Positions 14,110-24,832 of a DNA stretch of 64,000 nt are shown piece after piece. A program made the position numbers and the translations under genes. Numbering within the stretch: the stretch's first letter is position 1; each line of letters starts with the position of its first letter. Under the pieces are notes generated by a model that saw only the letters and a list, made by a program, of their open reading frames with translations, did not search any database and was not told where the DNA came from. Origin of the DNA: Zychaea mexicana (lineage: Eukaryota; Mucoromycota; Mucoromycetes; Mucorales; Lichtheimiaceae); NCBI RefSeq assembly GCF_025766255.1, contig NW_026516695.1, positions 310,001 to 374,000 of the forward strand, read 5' to 3'.

Positions 14110-14757
14110 CGTCCAAGCGAAAGAAACCACAAGTTGATGGAGCAAAGACGGAAAATGTGGGGGTGGGAAGCATGGCTGGGCGAAAACAGATTTTTTTCCT
14201 CAAAAAAAAGGGCGCGTCACGGCTTTCCATAAGCCAATGTGACAAGAGCTATTTTGGCTCTTGCGGTATGGCAATCAAGACATATCGAGCGCATAATTTT
14301 TGAACCAAAATGGGGGGTGTCGCTATGGCTTCGCTCTAAGCCGGAGCCCTCCTCTCCCCATCACTCCACGTTTCATAAACAATAAGAAAATGAGAAAGAA
14401 AGAAAGAAAGAATGAATAAAAGTAGTAGCAATAGCAGTGATAGTCGCGATAGTGCGTGTTGCTCTGTGTATGGTTGTCTGGACTTGTAATAGCCCGTCTG
14501 CTATATGTTTTGACAGTTTCTCTGTTTAGCCCTACTAGCTGGTAAGAGAGGGGCTTGCTCTCTTGCTCTCGCTGTGTGCGTGTGTGTGTGCGTGTCTCTG
14601 CTATATAAGGAACTCAAACCCTATTTTTCTTGGTCCTTTGTGGCTCCCCTTCTTCCTTTCTCTTTTCTCTCACTTTTTTTTTTTTTTTGCACACGCACGC
14701 ACGCCCCGTATATTCAAGAATAGAAAAGGAAAAAAAAAGAGAAACAGAGCTTCTTAT
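14110..14757. other. Divergent intergenic region between ipk1 and vts1
   Basis: About 650 bp. It holds both promoters. A (GAAA)-like run lies near 14390-14412, and a TATATAAG motif at 14601-14608 sits about 150 bp before the vts1 ATG. The final 100 bp is a pyrimidine-rich then A-rich leader. No gene is seen. Confidence 0.5.
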
Positions 14758-15142
14758 ATGTCTTCAACACAAACAAGTTATCCTCGATCCCCGCTTACCG
14801 ATGCTTTCTCGTCATTGCTAAACAACTCCTCTGCGCGTGGTAAGGTCGACAGTCTTGGCATGTCGGCAGCGGCAGCAGCAGCGGCAGCAGCCGCAGCCGC
14901 AGCATCTTCGTCGTCGCCCGAGCAACAACAACAATACCCCGTGAAATCGTCCTCATCGACACTTCGTCCGCCTTCATCCGAAGCAACGACGGCTCCTTCT
15001 TCGACAAGGACATTTCAACAGCGCAATCCACGACCACTCTCCGAGGTGATCCGGCCAGAAAGCTATATTTCTCCCGAAAGTAAGCGCTTTCTCTCTTTCT
15101 TGAACCCTTTACTACACATGCGCACTCTTTCTTTGTTCTTGT

Positions 15143-15173
<31 letters not shown>

Positions 15174-17596
15174 CATACACTTCTCCTTGGTTACTTTTGC
15201 TATTCTCGACGCTTGTGTGTAACGAGTTGCAGAGAAACCCCTAAATTTAAAAGTTTCTTTCTATTTCGCTTCTTGCCAACACTGACAATGATGCTGATGA
15301 TATTAGCCGAGGCACTCGACAAATGGTTCGAGGATCTGCAGGAATACGAGCAAAATCTAGAGAGCATGGCGTCAGCGAGTCTCGACACGCGGTTCAAGGA
15401 CGAGCTGCAGCATGTTGACCAGTGGTTCAGCTACCTGAACGAAGCAGAACGGACAGCCACGGTGTATAGCCTGCTGCAGCATTCCAACCAGGTGCAAATC
15501 CGGTTTTTCATCACTGTCCTGCAGCAGATGGGCAAAAAGGATCCTGTCGGTTCCCTTTTGTCTCCTGCCCATCCTGAAAAGTGTTAGTCTTATTTCTACT
15601 ATCACTTTCGGAAATTGCGTTTTCTCTTAAAAAAGAAAAACCGGACTCAAGCTAATAATAATGATAATATCATTACTAATGATGCATTTTCCCCCTTTTC
15701 TTTACCCGTGATAATGACATATAGCGGATATGCAAGCTCAGCTGGCCGGTGCCATGGCAAAAGCAGAACTCGAGGCAAGTCAGAAGCTCCTCTCTGTGTT
15801 GCCCTATCGAACCGGTCATTCCTCCGCAGCCATCGCAGCAGCAGCAGCAGCAGCACGCAACGTGGATAGACACTCGTTTGCTCTTGGCGAAGCAGATGAA
15901 CACCGGTTGCTCAGCAGTCTTGGCCCAGACTTTTTAGCGTCGTCTCGGCCAGCGTCGACAAGTTTTGGCAGCATGATGGAACCAGATCCGTTCAGCCGAG
16001 CAGCAGCAGCTGCTGCTGCTACACAGTCGTCATCGTCTTCCTCCTCCTCCGCACGATTGAAGCCAACGCGGGCCATGTACAACAATGTATCCAGTGCAAG
16101 ACCCAGATCGGTGATCGAGGGCGATCTGTCGTCCATCTTTAGTAGCAATGGTGGTGGCGGCTGGTCAGGCTTTGCTGGTGGAAACAGCAACAGCAATAAC
16201 AATGGTGGAAATGGAACACGCAAACCCACTACTGCAGGTGGTGGTGGCATGGTGGGTGTGCAAGACCCTCACAGGACAAGCACCGGTCGCCCTAAATCAG
16301 CTGATATTTCCAATTGGTCGTTTGGTGGTTTATCCGGTGATCATCATCCAGCTGGAGGAAACGGCGGTGGTGGTGGCGTGAATGCGTCATCATCGTCGCC
16401 ATGGGGAAGCTTGTCGCCTACCATGAGCACTTTCAGCGAACATGCCAAAACCATTGAACGACCGAGCTCGGCTTCGGACATTGACCAGCTGGCAATGCTT
16501 ACGAATAATTGGAAGGTACAAGCAGGAGCAAGGAACGTGATTTTGAATGATGACACGAAACGGTTCCCGCGGAGACGAAACCCTGCAACCACTAGTGCTG
16601 CTGGCAAGGCAACCAGTATTCCAGGAACCGTACCTGAATCGGATGAGCGGTCACAGCAACAGCAAAACCAGGTGGCAGATATCGTCTTGTCCATGTATGA
16701 TAATAATGGTCCTGTGCCGCAAAAGAGTACGAGCACGAATAGTTTTGGTGGCGCAGCTGCTACAAGCACAACAACAGCAACAAAACGCATGTCTCGTCCA
16801 ACATCCCCTGTCCCAACAGCATCAAATTCGGCGAGCTTGTCTCCTTACTGGGACAGTAATCACCCTCGTAGTCCCCGTCAACAGCATAATCAGCATCATC
16901 ATTCTCATTCGCGAGGGCAGCAGCAACAGCAACAGCAACAACAACAACAACAGCAGCAGCAGCAGCAGCAGCAGGGCAACTTTGGCCGGTTCTTGAATCC
17001 AAACGATCTTGTTGAAGGAGATTACGATTATTTAAGCGACCATAGCGAGTCATCCAATGTCAGTGGCAGAAACAACTATCATCCACGATTCAATAACAAC
17101 AATAGAAAGAAATTTGGTCAACGCGGCGGTGGCGGTAGTGGTGGCGGTAGTGGCAATAATCAAGGTGCCAAGGAGAAAAAGTACACGGATGTGGTGGATA
17201 TGCAACTGCTAGAAGGTAAAGATTGTCAAAACTACTGCTATGTGTTTGAGGCTGTGACCTTAGGCTTCGTTGTCATCGCTAACTTGGAAACTTCAAAATG
17301 CACAGATATCCCTAGTTGGCTGAGGATGTTGAGGTTACACAAGTATAATACGATATTCGAAACGATGAAATGGCAGGACATGGTCAAATTGGATGATGAC
17401 GCATTAAGCGCCAAGGGTGTGGCTGCACTAGGTGCGCGACGAAAGATGCTCAAAGTATTCGAGCAGATCAAGCAGCACTGTGACAAAAATGTGAGTGTAC
17501 TTGTTGATTGGGGGATGGGGTCGTGTCGTCCTTCCATAGGATAAACTAAATGTACCGTGTTTAACATTCATTATTATGCAGGATATACCCTATTAA
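14758..17596 (+). CDS. vts1: Vts1/Smaug-type SAM-domain RNA-binding protein
   Basis: Five exons: 14758-15079, 15307-15582, 15725-17215, 17306-17490, 17582-17596; about 762 residues. The N-terminal conserved block ([20 protein letters not shown]..., about residues 109-200) resembles the region found N-terminal in Vts1 and Smaug. The middle is low complexity: polyAla, polySer, Gly/Asn, and about 19 consecutive Gln encoded by CAG/CAA (16919-16976). The C-terminal SAM domain (about 697-758) has [14 protein letters not shown] and the [13 protein letters not shown] helix that contacts the Smaug recognition hairpin in RNA. Vts1 recruits the Ccr4-Not deadenylase to mRNAs bearing such hairpins. Intron 3 (17216-17305, 90 bp) is a multiple of three and stop-free, so retention would insert 30 residues just before the SAM domain. 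The last acceptor could also be 17540; both give the same stop. Confidence 0.9.
15143..15171. repeat. (CA)n microsatellite in vts1 intron 1
   Basis: About 14 uninterrupted CA units in the first intron of the vts1 gene. Confidence 0.95.
16919..16976 (+). repeat. CAG/CAA repeat coding for polyglutamine in vts1
   Basis: A run of about 19 Gln codons (CAG mixed with CAA, ending in seven or more pure CAG units). It is a likely length-polymorphic site and a prion-like, aggregation-prone segment. Yeast Vts1 also has a Gln/Asn-biased region. Confidence 0.95.
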
Positions 17597-18613
17597 TTCT
17601 ATTCGTAACCCACTTCCATCGCCACCAACAACGACACTTTCTTTCACTCCGGTTACTTTCCTTTCCGACTCAGCTGTCGTCCATTCTCACTTTTTCCTAT
17701 AACATAAGGACATATCACACACATAGCCTGGTTCTGTGAATTTGTTCTTTGTAAACGGTGTCAGAATATCCCTATTTCCTTTCTTCCTTGTGTGTGGTTT
17801 GGTAAATATTCCCCTCTTCTCTTCTCTTTCCTTCCTTCGAATAGGTGTCAAATAAATTCTTCCGTCTCCCTCTCCCCACCCTTCCTTCCTCAAATCATAC
17901 AGTCAATTTAGAGAGCGGATAAACAACACAAAATGAGTGGTGATGCTTATTTTACGGGATGATGGTATGATTGACAAAGGGCGTGTATATTCTATTGAGA
18001 GACTTTGAGAAGAAAAAGTACATAGCCACATAGTAATAAGTGCTTGTATTGAAGGATTGGCTAGAGTCTGTACGCATTCATGCACAAGGTAAAGCTGCTG
18101 TTGCTCTTGTTCTTCGGAACGGTTTGAATGAATAAAAAAACAGTAGCTAGTCCAAGAAAGATGTAGCCAAGTAGCATCATTGTTATGCATAAGATCTGCG
18201 CCCATCCACATTTTCTTTATCATCATCCTGAAGAAACCATCCAACGACAGGGTGCATTACATAAATATACGTATTCTTTTTGCTGCATCGAACCCCTAGA
18301 TTTTCCTTTTCCTTGCACTAACATATTGCTTGATGGCCATGCTATTACTCTCTCTATCTCTCTTCTCACGCGGTAGAACAGTACCAGCCCAATTCCGTGC
18401 ATGTGCATATACACGAACAGTTCTTTCTGATATCAAGATCCTTTTGCTTTTTACCCACCACTCATCTTTCTTTTGTGGATCATAAACTCTCTCAGCTTTT
18501 ACTATTTATTCTAAAGTACTACTGTTATTACTGCTTTGTTACTTTTTTTTTTTTAATTTTCTCTCCAGCGATATACATTACCTTGAGATAGTCATATAGA
18601 TAATAGCATTGAT
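17597..18613. other. Intergenic region between vts1 and the GT2 gene
   Basis: Begins with the vts1 3' UTR. The last 250 bp is pyrimidine-rich and probably the promoter and leader of the GT2 gene (polypyrimidine-TTTAATTTTCTC at 18543-18567). No gene is supported. Confidence 0.5.
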
Positions 18614-20227
18614 ATGCTATATTTGACAGACGACACCGGCTTATTACCCTTCTTCCTGCCATTGGGGATCATAGGCTTCTATCGATACCTATGGTACGCG
18701 ATCAAAGTCTGTGCCTGGCTTGTCTACAAACCTGTGCGCCCCAAACAACGACCAACCTACCGCTCTGACCAAGACGTAACCATCATCGTACCTACCATTG
18801 ACGCGGGCGAAGAGTTCAAAATTGCCGCACGAAGCTGGCTCGCGTGCAACCCGAAGCAAATCATAATTATCACAGAAGACAAGATGCGCGAACCTATACA
18901 AGAACTCGCCAACGAAATCAATCCATCCAAAATTTTGGTCCTGACGCTTCCCAAAGCAAACAAACGCAGCCAGATGGTGACAGGCATCAATGCAACTCAG
19001 ACAGAAATCCTGGTGTTTGCAGACGACGACGCGATTTGGAAACCTACCATGCTTGACTCTATTTTGGCGTGTTTTGAAGACCTCAAGATGGGCGGTGTGG
19101 GGACGTCCCAAACGGTGCATGCGATCGATCCTGCAGGCCATCAAACTGTGTGGGAAGTACTGGCTGGGTTCAGATTGAGTATTAGAAATGTCGAGGTCGC
19201 TGCGTCGACTCATATTGATGGTGGTGTCTGTTGCTTATCTGGTCGTACGGCCGCTTACCGCACCCTGATATTAAAAGATCCAGCGTTTCAATACGGATTC
19301 CAAAATGACTTGTGGCTCAACAAGTATCCTCTGAATTCAGGTGACGACAAGTTTCTCACGCGTTGGATGGTCTCGCATGGCTGGAACACGTACGTTCAAG
19401 TTTGTCCAGAAGCAGAGCTCTATTCTACTTTTAAAAACAACTGGCGGTTCCTGCGCCAAGTACTTCGTTGGACGCGAAACACGTGGCGCTCGGATTTTAG
19501 ATCGTTGTTTACCGAGCGGTATATCTGGCGCCGTCATCCGTACGTGGCATTCACCATGGTCGACAAGATATTCAATCCCATCACTCTTCTGTCCGGCCCC
19601 GTGCTCGTATGTGTCTATTTGATCAATCAGGCGACCGAAAAGACACCGACAAAGACGCCATTGCCTGCTTGGAATATCCTTCTTTCCTATGTTTGCTGGT
19701 TGCTGCTCACGCGTGGGCTGAAACTCGTGCCGCATTTTTTAAAAAGACCATTTGACGTCATTTACTTGCCCGCGTGGCTGTTGTTCAATTATTACTTTGC
19801 TATCATGAAATTGTATGCCTTATGCACTCTGCATGTGACGAGTTGGGGTAGTCGCACCTTTAATGAAGAGCTATCGCCTTCATCGCAGCCAATTGAAGCG
19901 GGACGACAAATAGAGAAGCAGCCACCGCCAACCCCGGTGCCAATATCATCCGTTACTCTCCCACCACCATCTGTCCCAGAACCCAAATCAGCTCCAGCTC
20001 CAAAACCAGAACCAGAACCAAAACGAGAATCAGAGAAAGAACCACCAAAAGCAACAGCACAGCCACATCCTGCTCTACACGTTCCTCAAAATACTAATGA
20101 TACAACCGTGCCCGTGACATCTACAACGACTACAAAGGCTCCCACCAACAATGCGCTACCGCGGCTACAACTACCGCAGATAGAGCCCTTTTCACCCATC
20201 GTCATCGACATATTGGATGAAAAATGA
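18614..20227 (+). CDS. Family 2 glycosyltransferase, fungal polysaccharide synthase (Cps1/hyaluronan-synthase-like)
   Basis: Intronless, 537 residues. An N-terminal hydrophobic segment (about 10-38) is followed by a GT2 domain: VTIIVPT strand, VFADDDA (residues 135-140, the metal-binding DxD equivalent), SGDDKFLTR with the catalytic-base aspartates (242-250), and QVLRW (282-286, the processive Q-x-x-R-W signature). Several C-terminal membrane spans follow (about 325-338, 353-365, 384-405). The last about 120 residues are a Pro/Glu/Lys-rich tail with PAPKPEPEPK-type repeats, presumably cytosolic. The family makes processive beta-linked polysaccharides at the plasma membrane. Close relatives include cryptococcal Cps1 and the ascomycete GT2 needed for hyphal growth on solid surfaces. 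The product is not predictable from sequence. It converges on the EIPR1 gene with about 250 bp between stops. Confidence 0.88.
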   Translation: MLYLTDDTGLLPFFLPLGIIGFYRYLWYAIKVCAWLVYKPVRPKQRPTYRSDQDVTIIVPTIDAGEEFKIAARSWLACNPKQIIIITEDKMREPIQELANEINPSKILVLTLPKANKRSQMVTGINATQTEILVFADDDAIWKPTMLDSILACFEDLKMGGVGTSQTVHAIDPAGHQTVWEVLAGFRLSIRNVEVAASTHIDGGVCCLSGRTAAYRTLILKDPAFQYGFQNDLWLNKYPLNSGDDKFLTRWMVSHGWNTYVQVCPEAELYSTFKNNWRFLRQVLRWTRNTWRSDFRSLFTERYIWRRHPYVAFTMVDKIFNPITLLSGPVLVCVYLINQATEKTPTKTPLPAWNILLSYVCWLLLTRGLKLVPHFLKRPFDVIYLPAWLLFNYYFAIMKLYALCTLHVTSWGSRTFNEELSPSSQPIEAGRQIEKQPPPTPVPISSVTLPPPSVPEPKSAPAPKPEPEPKRESEKEPPKATAQPHPALHVPQNTNDTTVPVTSTTTTKAPTNNALPRLQLPQIEPFSPIVIDILDEK

Positions 20228-20481
20228 TACATTAATAGTTGCAACCAGAATCTAACGAGAGTATTATATTATTGTGATTGTTACGAAAGATTACAGACAA
20301 ATACTCGATGTACATATCCACTTTTTAAACCTCTAATTATTACTACATACTTAACACTAATGTATTAGTAGTAACTGCTACTATACTGTCATCACTTGGA
20401 TGAATTTTAATATTTGCTATTAAATCTATATACAATGGGCGTGGGATAGGGGAGAGTATGGTATCACGTTGTTTTGTCTAA

Positions 20482-22156
20482 TCAAACGCCAAGGATCTTG
20501 AACTTTTCAGTCACAGGCACTTGGCTGATTACGACACGACCAGCATACGATAATGACGCAAATGTCCAGGTATCGGCAGGGCTCCATGCAACAGAGTACA
20601 CGCTATCTTCGTGTTGATCGTATGTACATATCAATCCATCTGTCGGCTTATGGCTATAAATGCGATGGGAAATCTTCAGCTTCCTTATAATCTTTCGGAG
20701 ACAACATGAAATTAATAGGCAGTTTTACCTATTCCAATAATTGTCCTCTTCTTGCTGCTGATCAGAGTCATTGTCATGGTTACTTTTGCTGTTGCTTCCG
20801 CTTTTGTTGCTATTATTACTACTGCCGCCATTACTACTGCTAGTGGTACTACTGCTGCTGGTGCTACTGCTGCTTAGATTACCAAGATACGATGCCGATG
20901 AGACAGAAACAACGTTATGTAAATTGACAACAGTATCCGATCCCGACGTCAATAAGAGTTGATCGTGGAACTTGTTAAACGCAACAGACCATACCCTATT
21001 ATAAATTCTCTTAGTTTTTTTTTTCAATTCCATAACTTTATGTCTCACCGCATCCTCTGTTTCTGTGTGTGTACGCTACCAATGGGTATGTCCTTCAACA
21101 ACCATGAGCGGCTCGGCCAATTGTCGTACGTCCCATATCCGCACTTGTGCATCATCACCACCTGTTGCCACGTGATACGGTTTGTTGGCATTGCAGTCGA
21201 CCGCACGGATTGTGCTTTGATGCGCGCCTTTCCGGATAAACTCGTTTTTGCCCGACCTTAAATCCCAGCCGGCAAGATCACGTCCTGCTGTAGTTACAAT
21301 CGACTCACGGTTATGCGGATTCCAAGAAGCATTTTGTAAACATCCACCATTATCCTGGTCTTTTTGTACTACGTTGATTGCTGATTGTTGTTTACCATCC
21401 TTCATGTTGGACAGGTAAACATTCGAATGTCCGAGTGCAATGATACGTGAAGCGCCTTCAGCTGGATCCCATAGTACTCTACGTTCGCTTAATGTAAGTA
21501 TATCTCTAAAAGTTCTATGCATGTGCTATACGGTGTCATGCTTACTTGAAAACACCGGATGAATCGAGCGTCGTTACTTCCTCTAGTGCCGTGCTCGTCT
21601 GTTTCCATAGCGTTGCTTTCTTCTCTGCCGGGTCCGCGCCAACTATCACAATATAAAAGAAAAAGAAGAGGGTTTGTCAGTTATAACAACACCAGCACCT
21701 TTCTATCAGAGCCACACACAGCAGATATATAAAACATTCTTCGGCCTCAAATATTTTTACCTGGACTGTGGCACGTAAAGAAAAGTGATTCATCCGATGG
21801 ACATGACACAATATCCCAGATTTCGTTAGGGTGGTCCAATAATGTTGGGGTAATCTCGGACTTGTCTTCGTCAAACTCAAGCAAACACACGACATTGTTC
21901 TTGACACCTACTGTGCCCACTAGAAACTTGCTTTTTTCTGTACTGGCACTGACGCTCGTCAAACACCGTGCCTGTTATATATGCATATATGTATATATTA
22001 ACTATGTATACTAATCACAGAATTTCGGAATGAGTGAATGAAGGAGGAGTATGGATAGTGATAGAATTGAGGGTTTGAATGCAATATATGTGAATCGCGC
22101 GCGTTTTCGTGTTGTACCTGATGACGAATGCCATAGACCCACGAGTTATCTGCCAT
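20482..22156 (-). CDS. EARP/GARP-interacting WD40 protein (EIPR1/TSSC1 homologue)
   Basis: Six exons on the minus strand: 22156-22118, 21971-21761, 21642-21546, 21487-21080, 20995-20729, 20653-20482; 397 residues (394 if exon 4 starts at 21478 instead). The sequence follows EIPR1 end to end: [13 protein letters not shown] start, [18 protein letters not shown], the first-blade EIWDI segment, the [11 protein letters not shown] and [15 protein letters not shown] motifs, [21 protein letters not shown], then the terminal [17 protein letters not shown] blade. It folds as a seven-bladed propeller. EIPR1 binds the EARP and GARP tethering complexes in endosomal recycling and dense-core vesicle biogenesis. 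A Ser/Asn/Asp-rich insert of about 45 residues precedes the last blade, in the same place as the acidic loop of the animal protein. The ATGs of this gene and STE24 are about 200 bp apart, in divergent orientation. Confidence 0.92.
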
Positions 22157-22357
22157 GAGGTTATTTGACAAAAAAGTGTGGAGGGTTGTCAATGCTTCTT
22201 AACCCCTTCCTGCTCATCTAAAATAGAACACGCGAGCACGCCGGAGTTTCGTGGCAATTAAGTGCTACGACCCAATATATTTGCTGCAAAAGTGTATGCA
22301 GAAAGGAGGAAGGTCCACGTCTCTCTTTCTCTTTCTCTCTCTTCACCCTTTTCTCAA
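22157..22357. promoter_or_regulatory. Short shared (bidirectional) promoter of the EIPR1-like gene and STE24
   Basis: Only 201 bp separate the two start codons on opposite strands, so both promoters and leaders must lie here. It contains a CT-rich tract (22318-22347) directly before the STE24 ATG. No TATA box is obvious. Bidirectionality is inferred from spacing alone. Confidence 0.55.
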
Positions 22358-24250
22358 ATGACGACCTTCGATCAGGTACTGTCCTATTTGGACAGTGTCA
22401 ACTACAAGGACTATGTGATAGGATTTAGCTGCACTGTCTATGTCTTTGAACAATACTTAAAGTACGCTACTTCCTTTATTTTCCTTTATTGTTATTGTTT
22501 TCTCTTTAACAAAAGGACGTGTCCTCTCCCCCCTGCACTCTATGTAATTTAGCTTTCGACAGCATCGCAGGTACTTGATGCGCGAACGTCCCAAAGATCT
22601 AGCCGATATTGTAGGCGAAACCGACTTTTCCAATTCCCAAAGCTACAATCTGGATAAATCGCGCTTTGGATTCATCGAAAACGCATTCAGGCAGGTGGAA
22701 GCTTTGTTCATGATTCACTATGACGTGTTGCCCTACCTTTGGCATCTTTCTGGTCGTTTAATGTTGGAATACACGGGATATGATTCTGAATATGAGGTTT
22801 GTTTGACGTTTAAAAGTAAAAAAAAAAAGGGGAATACTAATTTGTGTGCCTTTTTTTTAGATTCTGCAATCGCTTCTCTTTACTATTGTTTTCTCGCTCG
22901 TCTCTACTATCACTTCGTTGCCATTCTCGTTGTATTTGACGTTCGTTATTGAGCAAAAACACGGTTTCAACAAGCAGACGATTGGTTTGTTTTTTATGGA
23001 TTTATTAAAGTCGCAGTTGGTATTTGGTGGTATCATGATGCCGTTCCTTGCCGCCTTTTTGTGGATCATCAAGTCGACTGGTGAACGCTTCTACTTCTAC
23101 GTATGGGTTACTGTGTAAGTCTTTCTCTTTTTTTTCTTTCTAAATACATGAGGGAGTCGATATGTATAAAGGAAAAAAAAAGTTGTTGAATGCTCACTCA
23201 TTTCCTGTATCCATCCATTTTGATTTCTGTATTCAGTGTGGTGTTCCAAATGTTCTTTATTACCATCTATCCTACCGTCATTCAGCCTCTCTTCAACAAA
23301 TTAACCCCTATGGAATCTGGTGAGCTTCGTACGCGAATCGAAGAGCTTTCCAGCCGCATCAATTTTCCTCTCAAGAAGCTCTATGTCATTGATGGTAGCA
23401 AGCGATCCAGTCATTCGAATGCGTACTTTTACGGTTTCGGCAAAAACAAGCATATTGTCTTGTTTGATACCTTGATTGATCACTCAACTACTGATGAAAT
23501 TTGTGCTGTTCTTGGTAAGTGGCTTTTTGAAGGATGGAAAGGAGCGGGTTGCTGATTAGTGGTGTATGGTGGATGATACGATATAACATGGGAAAACGTG
23601 AAAAGGAAGCACATTTTATTCTTTCTTGACCATTGGACGGATCATAACTCTGAATCACATTTACGTAGCACATGAATTGGGCCATTGGGCCATGAGCCAC
23701 ACACTCAAAATCCTTGCTGTCACGCAAGTTTATATGTTTACCATGTTCTGGCTCTTTTCGCATTTCATCAACAATACACGCCTGTATCAAGATTTCGGAT
23801 TTAGCACCATGCCAACATTGATTGGGTTCTTGTTGTTCCAGTACATTTATGCACCCGTCGATAGTGTGATTGGTTTCTTGATGCATGTCTATCAGCGAAA
23901 GAACGAGTACGAAGCAGGTAAGATTTTTAAAAATGTTTCTAGGTGGATGAATTGGGAATGATGATCTATTTTTATGTACGATGAGTGTTGTGCGATGAAG
24001 ATCGTGATTTAATATGTGAAAAATATCCATCATAGATGCATTTGCATTGAAGCTCGGTTATGCCTCGACCTTGCGTAGTGCATTGATCAAGCTGAGTGTC
24101 AAGAATCTGGGTGGATTTAATGTTGATCCTTGGTTTTCTGCGTGGAACCGATCGCATCCTAGTCTCACGGAACGATTGTCGGCTCTTGGTATAATGCCTA
24201 CATCCGACAAGCCTATCATCAACCAAGAAGAGTCCAAAAAGGAACAGTAA
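22358..24250 (+). CDS. STE24: CAAX prenyl protease 1 (Ste24, M48 zinc metalloprotease)
   Basis: Six exons: 22358-22461, 22571-22796, 22861-23114, 23237-23514, 23669-23917, 24036-24250; 441 residues, the normal length. Ste24 cleaves the -AAX of farnesylated CAAX proteins and, in yeast, also trims the a-factor N-terminus; it sits in the ER and inner nuclear membrane. The zinc site is complete: HELGH at 289-293 (with [11 protein letters not shown] around it) and the downstream EYEADAFA (Glu 367 as third ligand). The conserved FGFGKNK-like strand ([17 protein letters not shown]) precedes the active site, and the C-terminal [20 protein letters not shown] matches the family end. Several hydrophobic segments form the barrel. 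The introns all have GTRNGT-like donors, and the codon before HELGH is split by an intron. A P450 gene follows on the same strand. Confidence 0.97.
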
Positions 24251-24832
24251 ATGCTAGCTCTTTCTCTCTCTCTCCCTTTCGTATATACATGCATACACAT
24301 AATCTCCCTCTCGATAAGTATATAGACACGCAGTGATTTGCTGCTATATTTCATTTTGTATATTGGATTTATCTATATTCCTTCTTTTCAAGGGTTTAAA
24401 AAGCGTGTTGTTTTGATTCGTTCATTCTAAATTAACGTCATGCCGGTCAATAATGGGGATGACGAGTATTTGTGATATGTACAAGGGACACTGTCATAGG
24501 GATGCTGGATTGGTCAATAAGCATACGCAGAAGTCCTCTCGTTGCATGCACTGACTACTGGCTTTTTGAAGGTAGATGTGAAGAAGAATCCGTCTGTGCT
24601 GCGGCCACTGTGTAGTAGGTATACATTAAATACTTGTAATAGTAGCTGCAAAGTTTATTATATAGGCTGACGTATCCATCTGCATTCAAACTGCATGCTC
24701 CGTATTGCGTAGAAGTGTGCAGTGGCGCAGTAGAAATGATGATTCATTAAAAACACCAGCGGTTCCCCCTTTTTTGTTTACCATCGGGTCTTCGTGTACA
24801 TCCTTTTTCCACTTAATTTTTTTGGGATCATC
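24251..24832. other. Intergenic region between STE24 and the P450 gene
   Basis: STE24 3' UTR (CT-rich 24257-24280) followed by presumed P450 promoter. No gene is seen. Confidence 0.55.
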
